Shown: piece by piece, positions 7,219-16,347 of the stretch
Layout of the letters: each line of letters begins with the position of its first letter
Numbering within the stretch: position 1 is the stretch's first letter
Assembly (NCBI GenBank): GCA_963575745.1
Contig: CAUYUJ010017638.1
Span: 645,702 to 668,201 of the forward strand
Direction: 5' to 3'
Source: Prorocentrum cordatum
Taxonomy: Eukaryota > Sar > Dinophyceae > Prorocentrales > Prorocentraceae
Length of the DNA stretch: 22,500 bases
Position numbers and translations under genes: made by a program
Notes under the pieces: model-generated
Databases searched by the model: none
What the model saw: the letters and a program-made list of their open reading frames with translations, nothing else
Told to the model about the DNA's origin: nothing

Positions 7219-7240
7219 CTTGAGCCAAAATGGCTACGGA
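7219..7240 (-). other. full-length dinoflagellate spliced-leader (DinoSL) relic
   Basis: The minus strand reads T-CC-GTAGCCATTTTGGCTCAAG, matching all 22 positions of the known DinoSL consensus (first base D = A, G or T). The first three bases (TCC) are also what the adjoining (TCC)n tract would supply, so 19 bases are independent of the repeat. The next bases are ATGTTTGGG, not a GT intron start, which argues against a spliced-leader RNA gene. Genomic SL sequence joined to an open frame is the known signature of trans-spliced mRNA reinserted by reverse transcription. Confidence 0.93.
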
Positions 7241-7308
7241 GGAGGAAGAGGAGAGGAGGAAGAGGAGGAGGAGGAGGAGGAGGAGGAGGAGGAGAAGGAG
7301 GAGGAGGA
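7238..7308 (+). repeat. (GGA)n array abutting the DinoSL relic
   Basis: A GGA/GAGGAA run of about 70 bp. On the minus strand it is a pyrimidine tract placed directly upstream of the spliced-leader sequence. Confidence 0.95.
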
Positions 7309-7953
7309 ACGCGACGGAAGGAGAGTGAGGAACAACTGGGGGAGCGGGGGACCCGGCAGACGAGCGAAGAGGGGGGGCAAGGGGGATCGGCAGAGGGAGG
7401 AGCACGACGAGCGGGACGCAGAGGGAGGCGCCCGCCTGTGAGGATCCGGCGCCGCCGGCGCGAGCCCCGTCAGGATCTCCAGCATGACCATGCCTCGCGG
7501 CCATCGGTGGCCTCTATAGAGGCCTCGGGCGGCCTTCGGTGGCCCGGGCAGCGGCGCGGAGGTCGTCGTCGCCCTCCTCCCTCCTCCAGCCCTCCGCCGT
7601 CCCTCTCCTCCTCCCACTCCTCCTCCTTCCGCTTCCATTCGGGTCGGGCGAAAGGGGGGGATAGCAAAGGGGGGGGGGGGAGAATCAGCTCACGTGGCTG
7701 ATTTTCGCGGCGCCTCCCGGCGCCAGAGGCGGCTATGTATCGAGGAATGGGCCCCTCGGTGAGGCCGCAACCAGCTGCATGCAGCAGATTTCGTAACCCC
7801 CCCTTTCCCAATCCCCCCGTTTCGTCCGGCCCGATACATGTCCTCCCTCCCTCCTCTCACCTGGAAGGCCAAAGCAGCGCCGCCCGGCCACCCCACCCCG
7901 CCAGGGCCACAGTGGCCGTGAACAAGCGAGACGCGTCAGCATACAGTCGGGGC
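7309..7953. other. unassigned GC-rich sequence with small hairpins
   Basis: Two small hairpins can be seen: AATCAGC and GCTGATT arms around TCACGTG at 7683-7703, and GGCGCC arms at 7710-7724. A CCTCTATAGAGG palindrome lies at about 7511-7522. No coding motif was recognised, and the overlapping ORFs are of the GC-rich chance type. Confidence 0.5.
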
Positions 7954-8132
7954 GTTGACCTAAGGAACCCTAAAAAAGGAACGAGGCCCCTTTTTCCATA
8001 CGTTGGACTTCGATTCCCCATCGAAAACATAAACAAAACCTGGTTGACCTGAGGAACCCTAAATAAGGAACGAGGCCCCTTTTTTCCATAAGTTGGACTT
8101 CGATTCCCCATCGAAAAACATAGCAAAACCTG
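7954..8132 (+). repeat. 89/90-bp tandem duplication
   Basis: Two adjacent copies, 7954-8042 and 8043-8132. Each starts GTTGACCT-AGGAACCCTAAA, includes GGAACGAGGCCCC and TTGGACTTCGATTCCCCATC, and ends AAAACCTG. They differ at only about half a dozen positions, including the length of T and A runs, so the duplication is recent relative to other repeats here. Confidence 0.95.
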
Positions 8133-8316
8133 AGGCAAGCTGTGAAACAATCCAGGAACACCGAGCCCCTCCCCAACGAAGAGGGTTCCTCCTTCCGCGC
8201 CCCGACTGCAGCCTGCGCGCCCACGAGCGGCAGAGGCCCTCCGGCCGACACGGAGCTCTCCCAGGTCGGGGGCAGGTCGGGGTCGAGAGCCGCAGTGTGG
8301 AAGCACGGCAAACGAG

Positions 8317-8435
8317 TCCCTCCTCCTCCCTCCTCCTCCTGCTCCTCCCTCCTCCCTCCTCCTCGTCCCTCCTCTTCCTCCTCCTCCTCCTCCTCCTCCT
8401 CGTCCCTCCCTCCTCCTCCTCGTCCCTCCTCCTCC
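8317..8435 (+). repeat. (TCC)n array
   Basis: Pyrimidine-only + strand with TCCTCC and CTCGTCCC interruptions. Frames across it are low-complexity shadows. Confidence 0.95.
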
Positions 8436-8705
8436 TGAGTCGCAGTGCGCGCACATGAGATCGCGACGGAGATGGAGGAGGGGGACGAAGGCCCAGACCT
8501 GGAGCGGACTGCTTTTTCAAACCCCGCGAGGGCCAAAGCTCGCGACCCCTTCCCTGGGGCCAGGTTTTTGTCCCAGATCGTGTCTGAAGGCCCCGCCTGA
8601 CCACGGTCAGCAGATGCCGAAGTCGAGGAACAAGGGTGGGAGTGGTCTGGGGGTCAGAAATCTACCCCTGACCTTCTCCTAAGGCGCCCATTTGCCAGAA
8701 TATCG

Positions 8706-9290
8706 ATGATAATCCAACGGTGGCGACGAGAAACCTCGTGGAGGTCCCCAGGCTTCCAAAACGTCCAAAAACCTCGTTCTTCGATCAGACCTGGGGGAGA
8801 GCAAAAAGGAGGAAGGAGGAGAAGGGCCCAAACACCGACGTTGGGAGGTTTTCGCGCCGCGGGCCCCGAGCTCGAGATCCCCTTCCACGGAATCAGGAAG
8901 CCAGGTATCCCACCGGGGCTTCATTTTTTGGGAGGGGGGAGGAGGGAGAAGAGGGGTTGGGCAGAGAGAGAGAGAGATAACAAAGATAACAAACTTGGTG
9001 CGCCCGTGCCATATCGTCTGACAACCCCCCCTCCCACCCATCCCTTTCCATTGCGCCGCGTTTCTTTTTCCGCGAACAAGTGTCAAAGCGGACATGGAAC
9101 TCCCCAAAAGACCCAATCGTATTATGCGCAGTCGGATAGGGGAGGCCGAGCAGGAGGAAAGGGGGAGGATGAGGAGGGAAGGGAGGACGAGGATGAACAG
9201 CAGCGGCGGGAACTGGAGCGGAAGGAACGGGAGGAGCAGGAGGACCGGGGGAAGGTGGAGGGGGGGAAAAGAGGGGGGCGCGAACGATGA
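8706..9290 (+). CDS. unrecognised charged ORF
   Basis: A 194-codon ORF starting at ATG 8706. The first third is basic (RWRRETSWRSPGFQNVQKPR). The middle is Pro-rich. The last 60 residues are strongly charged, with GEDEEGREDEDEQQRRELER, and could form a coiled helix. The charged end overlies GGA-rich DNA, so its composition may come from the purine repeat and not from selection. There is no signal peptide, membrane segment or known motif. Another + strand frame and a minus-strand frame are also open over parts of it. I include it as a weak candidate because the 9065-9150 part is not simple repeat. Confidence 0.2.
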   Translation: MIIQRWRRETSWRSPGFQNVQKPRSSIRPGGEQKGGRRRRAQTPTLGGFRAAGPELEIPFHGIRKPGIPPGLHFLGGGRREKRGWAERERDNKDNKLGAPVPYRLTTPPPTHPFPLRRVSFSANKCQSGHGTPQKTQSYYAQSDRGGRAGGKGEDEEGREDEDEQQRRELERKEREEQEDRGKVEGGKRGGRER

Positions 9291-9359
9291 GGCAAGACTC
9301 TGAGCCAGAACAATTGCCCGCGCTGGGGCGAGAACGACTGGAAAACAGAGCCGATGCGA

Positions 9360-9778
9360 AACTTTTGGATGACTCGCTCAGATTACCAACATGAAGTGCG
9401 GGCACCATATGGAGGGGACTCTCGCCTGAAGCTCCCCCGTAACTCACTCACAAACGAGGCTCCCGCCTGAGGCTTCTTTAAGATTCAAACATGTGGGGTC
9501 CAAAGGTGACGACGGTTTCAAGTTTCGGATGACCCGCTCGGATTGCCAACATGAAGCGCGGGCACCATAGGGAGGGGGCTCCCGCCTGAAGCTTCCCCGC
9601 AACTCACTCACAAACGAGGCTCCCGCCTGAGGCTTCTTTAAGATTCAGGCATGAGGGGTCCAAAAGTGACGACAGCACAAGTTTTGGATGACCCGCTCGG
9701 ACTGCCAACATGAAATGCGGGCCCAAACGGAGGGGGCTCCCGCCTGAAGCTTCCCCGCAACTCACTCGCAAACGAGGC
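9360..9778 (+). repeat. 160-bp tandem repeat, 2.6 copies
   Basis: Copies begin at 9360, 9520 and 9679 (periods 160 and 159). Each has AAGTTTTGGATGACCCGCTC, CCAACATGAA, GAGGGGGCTCCCGCCTGAAG, CAACTCACTC, CAAACGAGGC and, in the first two, TCTTTAAGATTCA. The third stops after CAAACGAGGC. Within the unit, GGCTCCCGCCTGA-GCTTC occurs twice, so it was itself built by an older duplication. No long ORF passes through. Confidence 0.95.
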
Positions 9779-9795
9779 GCCTCTTGTTCTATTGG

Positions 9796-10015
9796 CATGG
9801 TAGGATGGTGATTGTGATGGCGATGGTGGTGTGCGCTGCTGGTGACCGATGGTCATGATGGGATCATGACATGATGACGACTGGGTGATGAGTGAATGTG
9901 GGTGGATGAGAGAGTGATTGGATGACGATGCGGATTGATGATACTGATATGATGATGGTAGTGCTGATGATGGGGAATGGGATGGTTACCGATGGTGGTG
10001 ATGATGATGACGACA
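9796..10015 (+). repeat. degenerate GAT/GGT-rich tract
   Basis: TGATGG, GATGAT and TGGTGA words are strongly over-represented over 220 bp without a regular unit. It resembles a decayed relative of the (GAT)n block at 5268-5815. Near 9853-9880 the words CATGATGGGATCATGACATGATG form short overlapping palindromes. Confidence 0.7.
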
Positions 10016-10134
10016 AGAGAAGTGGGTGTGAAGAGGGCATGGTGGGTGTGAGTACTGCGCGGGGTGTCCTGAGAAAACGAGACCCCACTTAGGATGTGGG
10101 GAACCATCCTCCACAGGACCTTGAACATTACTTT

Positions 10135-10540
10135 GGGGCCCGGTGAAGCCTCCTGAGGGCCTCTTGGGGGCCTCTTGGGTCTTCCTGTGGACACTTGAAG
10201 GGCTTTTGGTGGGTTCTCGGTGCTTCCCGAATTGGCTGTTGCAGGCACCTCTTGGGTGCTTCTTGGGGGGGCGTCTTGGGGCTTCTTGGGGTCCCTTGGG
10301 GGCATCGTCGGGGTTCTCTGGACAGTCGGAAGGTGATGTTCTGCAATAGTATCAAACCGTCAGTGGCCGTCTTGGCTGCGTGGAGGCCCGACTTTTGCCT
10401 GGAAGCCTCAGGGGGCCTCCTGGAGGCAGTTGTGAGGCATCGAGAGCGCTGTTGGGCTATCTTGGGGCCTCTTGTAGGTATCCTGGGGGCATCTTGGGAA
10501 GCTTTGGGGGGCCTCTTCGGACCTCTTGGGGGGCCTCTTG
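10135..10540 (-). repeat. degenerate CCAAGAGGCC minisatellite, minus orientation
   Basis: The + strand has many copies of GGCCTCTTGGGGG or close variants (10157-10180, 10250-10300, 10460-10540), the complement of the 6600-6765 unit. Non-repeat patches (10330-10390) interrupt it. The minus-strand frame yields Pro/Arg/Gln repeats and runs on into the GT array. It is not credible as a gene. Confidence 0.75.
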
Positions 10541-13420
10541 TGTGTATGTGTTCTGTGTTGTGTGTGTGTTTTATGTGCTGTGTTGTATGTTGTGTATTGT
10601 ATGTTGTGTGTTGTGTGTTGTGTGTTGTGTATTGTGTATTGTGTGTTGTGTGCGTGTGCGTGTGCGTGTGCGTGTGCGTATGCGTGTGCGTATGCGTGTC
10701 CGTGTGCGAATGCGCGTCCGTGTGCGTATGCGTGTGCGTGTGCGTGTCCGTGTGCGTGTGCGTATGCGTGTGCGTGTGCGTGTCCGTGTGCGTGTGCGAA
10801 TGCGCGTCCGTGTGCGTATGCGGGTGCGTGTGCGTGTGCGTATCCGTGTGTGTGTGTGTGTGTGTGTTTGTAGTCGTGGGGGGAGGGGAAGGGGGGGGGG
10901 TGCGGATGTGTGTGTGTGTGTGTGGATGTGTGCGGGCGTGTGGGTGGGTGTGTTCTGTGTGTGTGTGTGTGCGTGTGTGCGCGTGTGCGTGTGTGCGTGT
11001 GTGCGTGTGTGTGTGTGTGATTGCGTGCAAACGTGCGTGCGTGCGTGCGTGCGTACGTGTATGCGCGTGCATGTGCGCGGGTGTCTGCGTGAGTACGTGT
11101 GTGCGTGCGTGCGTGAGTGTGCGTGTGTGCGTGTGTGCGTGAGCGCGTGTGCATATGCGCGTGTGCGCGTCTGCGCGTGTGCGCGTGGGTGCGTGTGTGC
11201 GTCTGTGCGTAAGTGGGTATGTGCATGTGTGCGTATGTGCATGTGTACGTGTGTGCGTGTGTGTGTGTGTGTGTGTGCATGTGTGCGTGTGTCCGTGTGT
11301 GCGTGTGCGCGTGTGCGCGTGTGCGCGTGTGCGCGTGTGCACGTGTGCGCGTTTACGCGTGTGCGCGTGTGGCGTGTGCACGTGTTCGCTTGTGCACGTG
11401 TGCGCTTGAGCGCGTGTGCACTTGAGCGCGTGTGCGCGTGTGCGCGTGTGTGCGCGCGCGTGTTTGTGCGCGTTTGGGCATGTGTTCGTGTGTGCGTGTG
11501 TGCGTGAGTGTGTGAGTGTGTGCGTGTGTTCGCGTGTGCGCGTGTGCGCGTGTGCGCGTGTGCGCGTGAGCGCGTGAGTGCGTGTGTGCGTGTGCGCGTG
11601 CGCGTACGCGCGCGTGTAAGCGTGTGCGCGTGTAAACGTGTGCGCGTGTAAGCGTGTAAGCGTGTAAGCGTGTGAGGTGAGCGCGCGTGTGCGTGTGTGC
11701 GTGTGTGCATGTGTGCGTGTGTGCGTGTGTGCGTGTGTGCGTGCGCGCTTGTGCGCTTGAGCGCGTGTGCGCGTCTGCACGTGTGCGCGTGTACGCGAGT
11801 GCGCGTGTGCGCTTGAGCGCGTGTGCGCGTCTGCACGTTTGCGCGTGTGCGCGTTTGCGCGTGTGCGCGCGCGAGCGCGTGTGTGTGTGTGTGTGTGTGT
11901 GTTTGTATGCGTGTGCGCGTGTGTGATTGTGAGCGTGTGCGCATGTGCGCGTGTGCGCGTGTGCGCGTGTGCGCGTGTGCGCGTGTGCGTGTGTGCGCGT
12001 GTGCGCGTGTGTGCGTGTGCGCGTGTGCGCGTGTGCGCGTGTGCGCGTGTGCGCGTGTGGGCGTGTGCGCGTGTGCGTGTGTGCGTGTGCGCGTGTGCGC
12101 ATGTGCGAGTGTGCGCGTGTGCGCGTGTGCGCGTGCGCGCGTGTGCGCGTGTACGCTTGTGCGCGTGTGCGCGTGTGCGTGTGCGCATGTGCACGCGTGT
12201 GCGTGTGAGCGTGTGCGAACGTGTGCGGGTGTGGGCGTGTGCGCGTGTGCGCGTGTGCGCGTGTGCGTGCGCGCGCGTGTGCGTGTGCGTGTGTTTGTGT
12301 GTGAGCGCGTGTGTGTGTGCGCTTGCATGAGTGTGTGTGTTTCCGGTGCGGTGCGATACGGTGCGGTGCGGTGCGGTGGTGCGGTGTGGTGTGGTGTGGT
12401 GCGGTGTGGTGTTGTGTGGTGTGCTTGTGCTCGTGTTTGTGTCTGTGGGTTGTGATTGTGTGAGTGTTTATTGTTGTGTGTGTTTGCGTTTGTTTACGTG
12501 TTTGTCCTTGTGCTTGTGCTTGTGTTTGTGTTTGTGTGTGTGGTTGTGGTTGTGGTTGTGGTTGTGTTTGTCGTTGTGTGTGGTTGTGTTCTTGTTTGTG
12601 CTTGTGTTTGTGTGTGTTTGTGGTTGTGGTTGTGGTCGTGGTGATGTGCGTTTGGGTTTGTATTTGTGTTAATGTTTGTGTTTTTGTTTGTGCTCGTGTT
12701 TGTACTTGTAGTTGTGGTTGTGCTTGTGATTGTGTCTGTGTTTGCGTTTGTGCATGTGTTTCTGTTTGCGTGCGCCCACGGCTGGCTCTTTACGTGTGCC
12801 CCCTTTGCCTCGCCGCCGACAGAACAAGTTTGTGGTGTTGTTTGAGTGTGTTTGTGATTGTGTGTGTGTGTCGGTGGCTGTCGCTGTGTTTGTGTTTGTG
12901 TTTGTGGTTGTGTTTGTGTTTGTGTTTGTGGTTGTGTTTGTCGGTGTGGTTGTGGATTTGGTGGTGGTTGTGTTTGTGTTTGTGTGTGTGGTGCGGTTAT
13001 GCTTGTGGGTAGTGTTTGTGTTTCTGTATGTGTTTGTGCTTGGGTTCGTGGTTGTGTTTGTGGTTGTGATTGTGTTTTTGTTTGTGGTTGTGTTTGTTAT
13101 TGTGTCTGTTTCGTGGTTGTCGTTGTGTTTCTGGTCGTGGTCATGTTTGTGTTTGTGTTTGTGTTGTGACGTGTCGTGCTTTGTGTTGTGTTGTGTTTGT
13201 GTTGTGTTGTGTTGTGGTATTGTATTGTGTTGTGCTGTGCTGTGATGTGTTGCGTTGCGCTGTGTTGTGTTGTTGTGGTGTGTTGCGTTGTGTTGTGTTG
13301 TATCGTGGTGTGTTGTGTCGTGTCGTGTTGTGTTGTGTTGTGCGGTGTGAAAGTGTGAAAGTGTGTGTGTGTCTGTGTGTTTGCGTGCGTGCGTGCGTGC
13401 GTGCGTGTTTGTATCTGTGC
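10539..13420 (+). repeat. 2.9-kb GT-rich satellite with Z-DNA-forming blocks
   Basis: The + strand is nearly all G and T with regular C. Successive blocks are: TGTGT(A/T)TG (10539-10650); GTGTGCGT with TCCGTG variants (10650-10850); (GT)n, GTGCGT and TGCGTGCG (10850-11300); GTGTGCGC (11300-12330); GGTGCGGTGT (12340-12425); TTGTGTTTGTGG (12425-13165); TGTTGTGTTGTGC (13165-13350); and TGCGTGCG (13380-13410). The GTGTGCGC part alternates purine and pyrimidine for most of 1 kb, the classical pattern for left-handed DNA. A short (GT)n run near 11880 lies within it. Cys/Val- or His/Thr-repeat ORFs on both strands are artefacts. Confidence 0.97.
12769..12838 (+). other. unique-sequence island inside the GT array
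   Basis: About 70 bp of ordinary sequence interrupts the GT repeats on both sides. It holds GCCCACGGCTGGCTC, then a pyrimidine-rich CCCCCTTTGCCTCGCCGCC, then GACAG, which resembles an intron 3' end. It may be an insertion or a remnant of the pre-repeat sequence. Confidence 0.6.
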
Positions 13421-13444
13421 CGTTCGTTCTCGACGCGCCCAAGT

Positions 13445-13631
13445 GGACGACGAAGACACCACAGCAAACCCACGGCGAGCCCTGCGACCCGAACCCCAGA
13501 GAGACGACGCTGGCACCGCGGCAAGACCCACGACAGGCCCTGCGCCCGAGGCGGCGTCTGCCCTGGTGGCCGCGGTGCCCTCCCCAGGGCGGAAGGCCGC
13601 GCGTCGGAACAAACAGCGCGGCGGCATGTAA
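13445..13631 (+). CDS. possible terminal exon downstream of the GT array
   Basis: After the GT repeat ends, one + strand phase reads VDDEDTTANPRRALRPEPQR and continues Ala/Pro/Arg-rich to RRNKQRGGM, then TAA at 13629-13631. The sequence around the stop, ATGTAAGTCC, also contains a perfect GTAAGT donor at 13628-13633. The segment could therefore be an internal exon instead. Another + strand phase and a minus-strand phase are also open here. No family is recognised. Confidence 0.2.
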
Positions 13632-13656
13632 GTCCTTGGGCGTGTTTTTTTGTAAA

Positions 13657-13773
13657 GAGAGGCTGAGTCCAGGCGGGGTGAGCCAAGACGGAGGCCGAGC
13701 TCTCCGTGCGGCCTTACTCTGCACGGACGTGGCATCCGATCAGGAGAGGCCGAGTCCAGACGGAGTGAGTCCC
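13657..13773 (+). repeat. 30-bp direct repeat pair
   Basis: GAGAGGC(T/C)GAGTCCAG(G/A)CGG occurs at 13657 and 13744, 87 bp apart, each followed by GTGAG. It is too short to classify. Confidence 0.6.
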
Positions 13774-13819
13774 GAGCTCCAGCTGTTGCCTAGCATGTCG
13801 CGGCGGTGGCCCCAGAGAC

Positions 13820-14209
13820 ATGGACGCGGAGCGGCCAGGAAGTGGACAGGGTGTCGCGCCGAAGCGCGATGGGCCAGAACTGGCGGAGCGTCACGCTATC
13901 CAACACGAACCGACAGCATGCATGTCGACAACGGATCCATTTGCCCTGGCAGGTGCCCCAGCGTTTCAGCGCGCCGCTCTCGCCTCCCCGCCGTCCGCGT
14001 TTCTCATGAGGTCTCTCAGCAGCGCGGGCGGAAGGCGGCTCCGCTGCATCGGGGGGCCCTCGCTCGAAGCCTCATCATACCTGTTGCCACGATACTTCCA
14101 ACATGTGCAGCGTAGGATGTTTTCCGGCGGTGGACAACCCTCCCTTAAACCTCCCATGAGTGAAAACAGCCTGGGACCGAAACCGACGGACCTGGACCCG
14201 CAAAAATGA
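13820..14209 (+). CDS. unrecognised 129-residue ORF, the most gene-like in the window
   Basis: ATG at 13820 is the first after an in-frame TGA (about 13764), and the ORF ends at TGA 14207-14209. The DNA is not simple-sequence, and the product has ordinary composition. The N-terminus (MDAERPGSGQGVAPKRDGPE) is followed by a central segment rich in Ala, Ser and Arg without acidic residues (FLMRSLSSAGGRRLRCIGG) and by SYLLPRYFQHVQRRMFSGGG. The part from the internal Met near 13918 to about residue 100 resembles a mitochondrial targeting presequence (inference). It could be a first exon and not a full gene. Two other phases overlap it, and no homologue is recognised. Confidence 0.35.
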   Translation: MDAERPGSGQGVAPKRDGPELAERHAIQHEPTACMSTTDPFALAGAPAFQRAALASPPSAFLMRSLSSAGGRRLRCIGGPSLEASSYLLPRYFQHVQRRMFSGGGQPSLKPPMSENSLGPKPTDLDPQK

Positions 14210-14292
14210 CGGCCGCGACGCCCTCTCGCGAACCGAAAACGGCCAATTCCTGAATCGACGCGTCAATGTAGGAGGTCTGTCCACCCCCGAGC

Positions 14293-14489
14293 TTAGCTGC
14301 CCTGATACGCAACACGCGACACGTAGCGTATTGATACGGAGCTCAACACGTGGACTGAAAACGTAGGTCCGACGCGATACGTTCGCCAAAACGTGGGCCA
14401 ATACGTGGAGCCAACACGCAACGTGTTGACACGGACGTCTTGAACACGGCACGTGTTGCGTATCAAAACGGGCGTGTCGAGGCAGCTAA
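14293..14489. mobile_element. TIR element rich in ACGTG/ATACG words
   Basis: A 197-bp element. The left end is TTAGCTGCCC then TGATACGCAACACG. The right end, complemented, is TTAGCTGCC, then 14 extra bases, then TGATACGCAACACG. Inside, the words ACACG, ACGTG, ATACG and ACGT recur more than fifteen times on either strand, so the element can fold on itself throughout. There is no clear target-site duplication and no coding capacity. Confidence 0.65.
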
Positions 14490-14667
14490 ACCGCCGAATT
14501 TTGCAATCTGGGCAGTCTTGGTCGATGCCGGCCCACGGGCCCGCCACCGGGCCCCAGGACCAACACCGGTGGGCCCGTGGCGCAGGACGGCGCCCGCGGG
14601 GCGGGGGCCGGGCCCTCCCTGAGGCTGCGAACTGAAGAACCCGCATGCGGAGGAAGGATGCGGAGGA

Positions 14668-15395
14668 CCCCCCCCCCTCCCCCTCCTCCTCCTTCCTCCT
14701 CCTCCTCCTCCTCCTCCTCCACCCTCCCTCCTCCTCCTCCTCCTCCTCCTTCCTCCACCTCCTCCCTCCTCCTCCTCCTCCTCCTCTCTCCCGCCTCTCC
14801 TCCTCCTCCTCCTCCTCCTCCTCCTCCTTGCCTCCCTCCTCCTCCTCCTCCTCCTCCTCTCCTCCTCCTCCCTCCCCTCGTCCTCCTCCTCCTGCCTCCA
14901 CCTCCTCCTCCTCCTCCTCCTCCCCTCCTCCTCCTCCACTCCTCCTCCTCCATCCTCCTCCTCCTCCTCCTCATCCCTCCTCCTCCTCATAGCCTCTCCT
15001 CCTCCAGCTCCTCCTCCAGCTCCTCCTCCTCCTCCTCCTCCTCCTCACCACCTCCTCCTCCTCCTCCTCCTCCTCCTCCTCCTCCTCCTCCTCCTGCCTG
15101 CCTCTCTCTCCTCCTCCTCCTCCTGCCTCCTCCTCCTCCTCCTCCTCCTCCTCCGCCTCCTCCCTCCTGCTCCTCCTCCTCCCTCGTCCTCCTCCTCCTG
15201 CCTGTCCTCCTCCTCCTCCTCCTCCTCCCTCCTCCTCCTCCTCCTCCTCCTCCTCCTCCTCCATCCTCCTCCTTCATGCCTCTCCTCCTCAGCTCCTCCT
15301 CGCAGCTCCTCCTCCAGCTCCTCCTCCTCCTCCTCCTCCTCCTCCTCCTCCTCCTCCTCCTCCTCCTCCTCCTGCTCCTGCTCCTGCTCCTCCTC
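14668..15395 (+). repeat. 730-bp (TCC)n polypyrimidine tract
   Basis: The + strand is pyrimidine with only isolated G and A. TCC triplets are interrupted by CTGCC, CCACC, CTCTC and CCAGC. A duplicated block CTCCTCC-AGCTCCTCCTC occurs at 14998-15025 and 15292-15325. All long ORFs (Ser/Pro/Leu or Arg/Glu/Gly repeats) are shadows. Confidence 0.97.
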
Positions 15396-15543
15396 ACTCG
15401 TCCCCTGGAGGGGGAGGCGGCAGGTCAGGAGCGGCACCCCTGGCAGGCCGGACGGGTGAGCTGCGTCGCCTGTGTGCGGCGCGCGCGCGGCCGGCGCTCC
15501 TCAGCCCTCGCCTGCGCAACACAGCCAGTATGAACAAGGAAAG

Positions 15544-15705
15544 GCGACACCAACACCAACAGGGCGAGGAGATGCGAGGAGCAAAGGGGGGGTCTCCCTG
15601 GTGGTGTGTTCCGCCCCTCTCGCTCGAGACATCCCCAGCCTCCAGCTCGGGGAGGCATCGTGACCTCCTCGCTGGAGGTGGGCCCCCTGGTGGTGTTGGT
15701 GTCGC
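15544..15705. repeat. 21-bp inverted repeat, spacer about 120 bp
   Basis: GCGACACCAACACCAACAGGG (15544-15564) pairs with CCCTGGTGGTGTTGGTGTCGC (15685-15705) with one mismatch. The ends carry no duplicated flanks. It may be a stem or the termini of a small element. Confidence 0.75.
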
Positions 15706-16347
15706 ATCTCCCCCCTCCGAAGCCAGAGGGCGGAGGCGGCTTCTGGCTGCAGAACTCCGACGTCCAGGAACAGTCAGCAGCGGATCGGGACTTCTGCCGC
15801 CAGCAAGCGCAGCTTCTGAAGAGAGGGGGAAGGAAGCGACGAGGGAAGGCGCGATGACCAGCCTGCAGATCCCCCAGCTTGTCGCTCCATCTTGGAGCCC
15901 CTGGGGCCCTGTGGGCCTCGTGAGGGGTGCCCTGGAGGCCGTCTGGGCCACCCATGGAATCCTGGGGGTACCTTTCGGGGGCGGCCAAGAGAGGGGCGTC
16001 CAAGAGGGGGGGGTGCAAATCATGGCTGGCGGCATGTGCGCGGCCCAGGGGGGGACCCAGGGACGTAATGAAAGAAGGAGAGGCGCCATGAAATCTGGGG
16101 AGATATCATGGCCCCCGCCATGATGTCCCCCCCCCCCCACACTATAGTCACCACCCCCCTCTCTGCACTCTTTGCCGCCCCCGAACCTTGGGCCAGGGGC
16201 CCTTCTAGCAACACCCGGGGCCTGGGCACACGCCTCGCCGGGGCGGGGGCCACTTCGCCCGAAGATGCCTTCGCTGGCGGAGCAACGCGGCTCGGCAGCT
16301 CGGGGGTGGGGCCCCGAGGGATGGGGGCCGAAGGCCACGAAGGGATT
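15706..16347. other. unassigned GC-rich sequence
   Basis: I see no gene or repeat beyond short palindromes (CATGGCCCCCGCCATG at 16107-16122). A 570-codon minus-strand ORF covers the whole area up to 17106, but it is Pro/Arg/Gly/Ser-rich, without motifs, and crosses repeats without change of character. I treat it as chance in GC-rich DNA. Confidence 0.5.

Noticed and set aside
7219-7240. Functional spliced-leader RNA gene
   Set aside because: The leader is followed by ATGTTTGGG and not by a GT donor and SL RNA intron.
7683-7703. Rho-independent terminator
   Set aside because: A hairpin followed by TTTT is present, but this is eukaryotic DNA and there is no gene upstream to end.
10128-12328. 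Very long His/Thr/Arg-repeat and Cys/Val-repeat ORFs
   Set aside because: They are direct readings of the GTGTGCGC array, open in most phases because the repeat contains no stop.
14577-15533. 318-codon Ser/Pro/Leu ORF
   Set aside because: It lies almost entirely on the (TCC)n tract.
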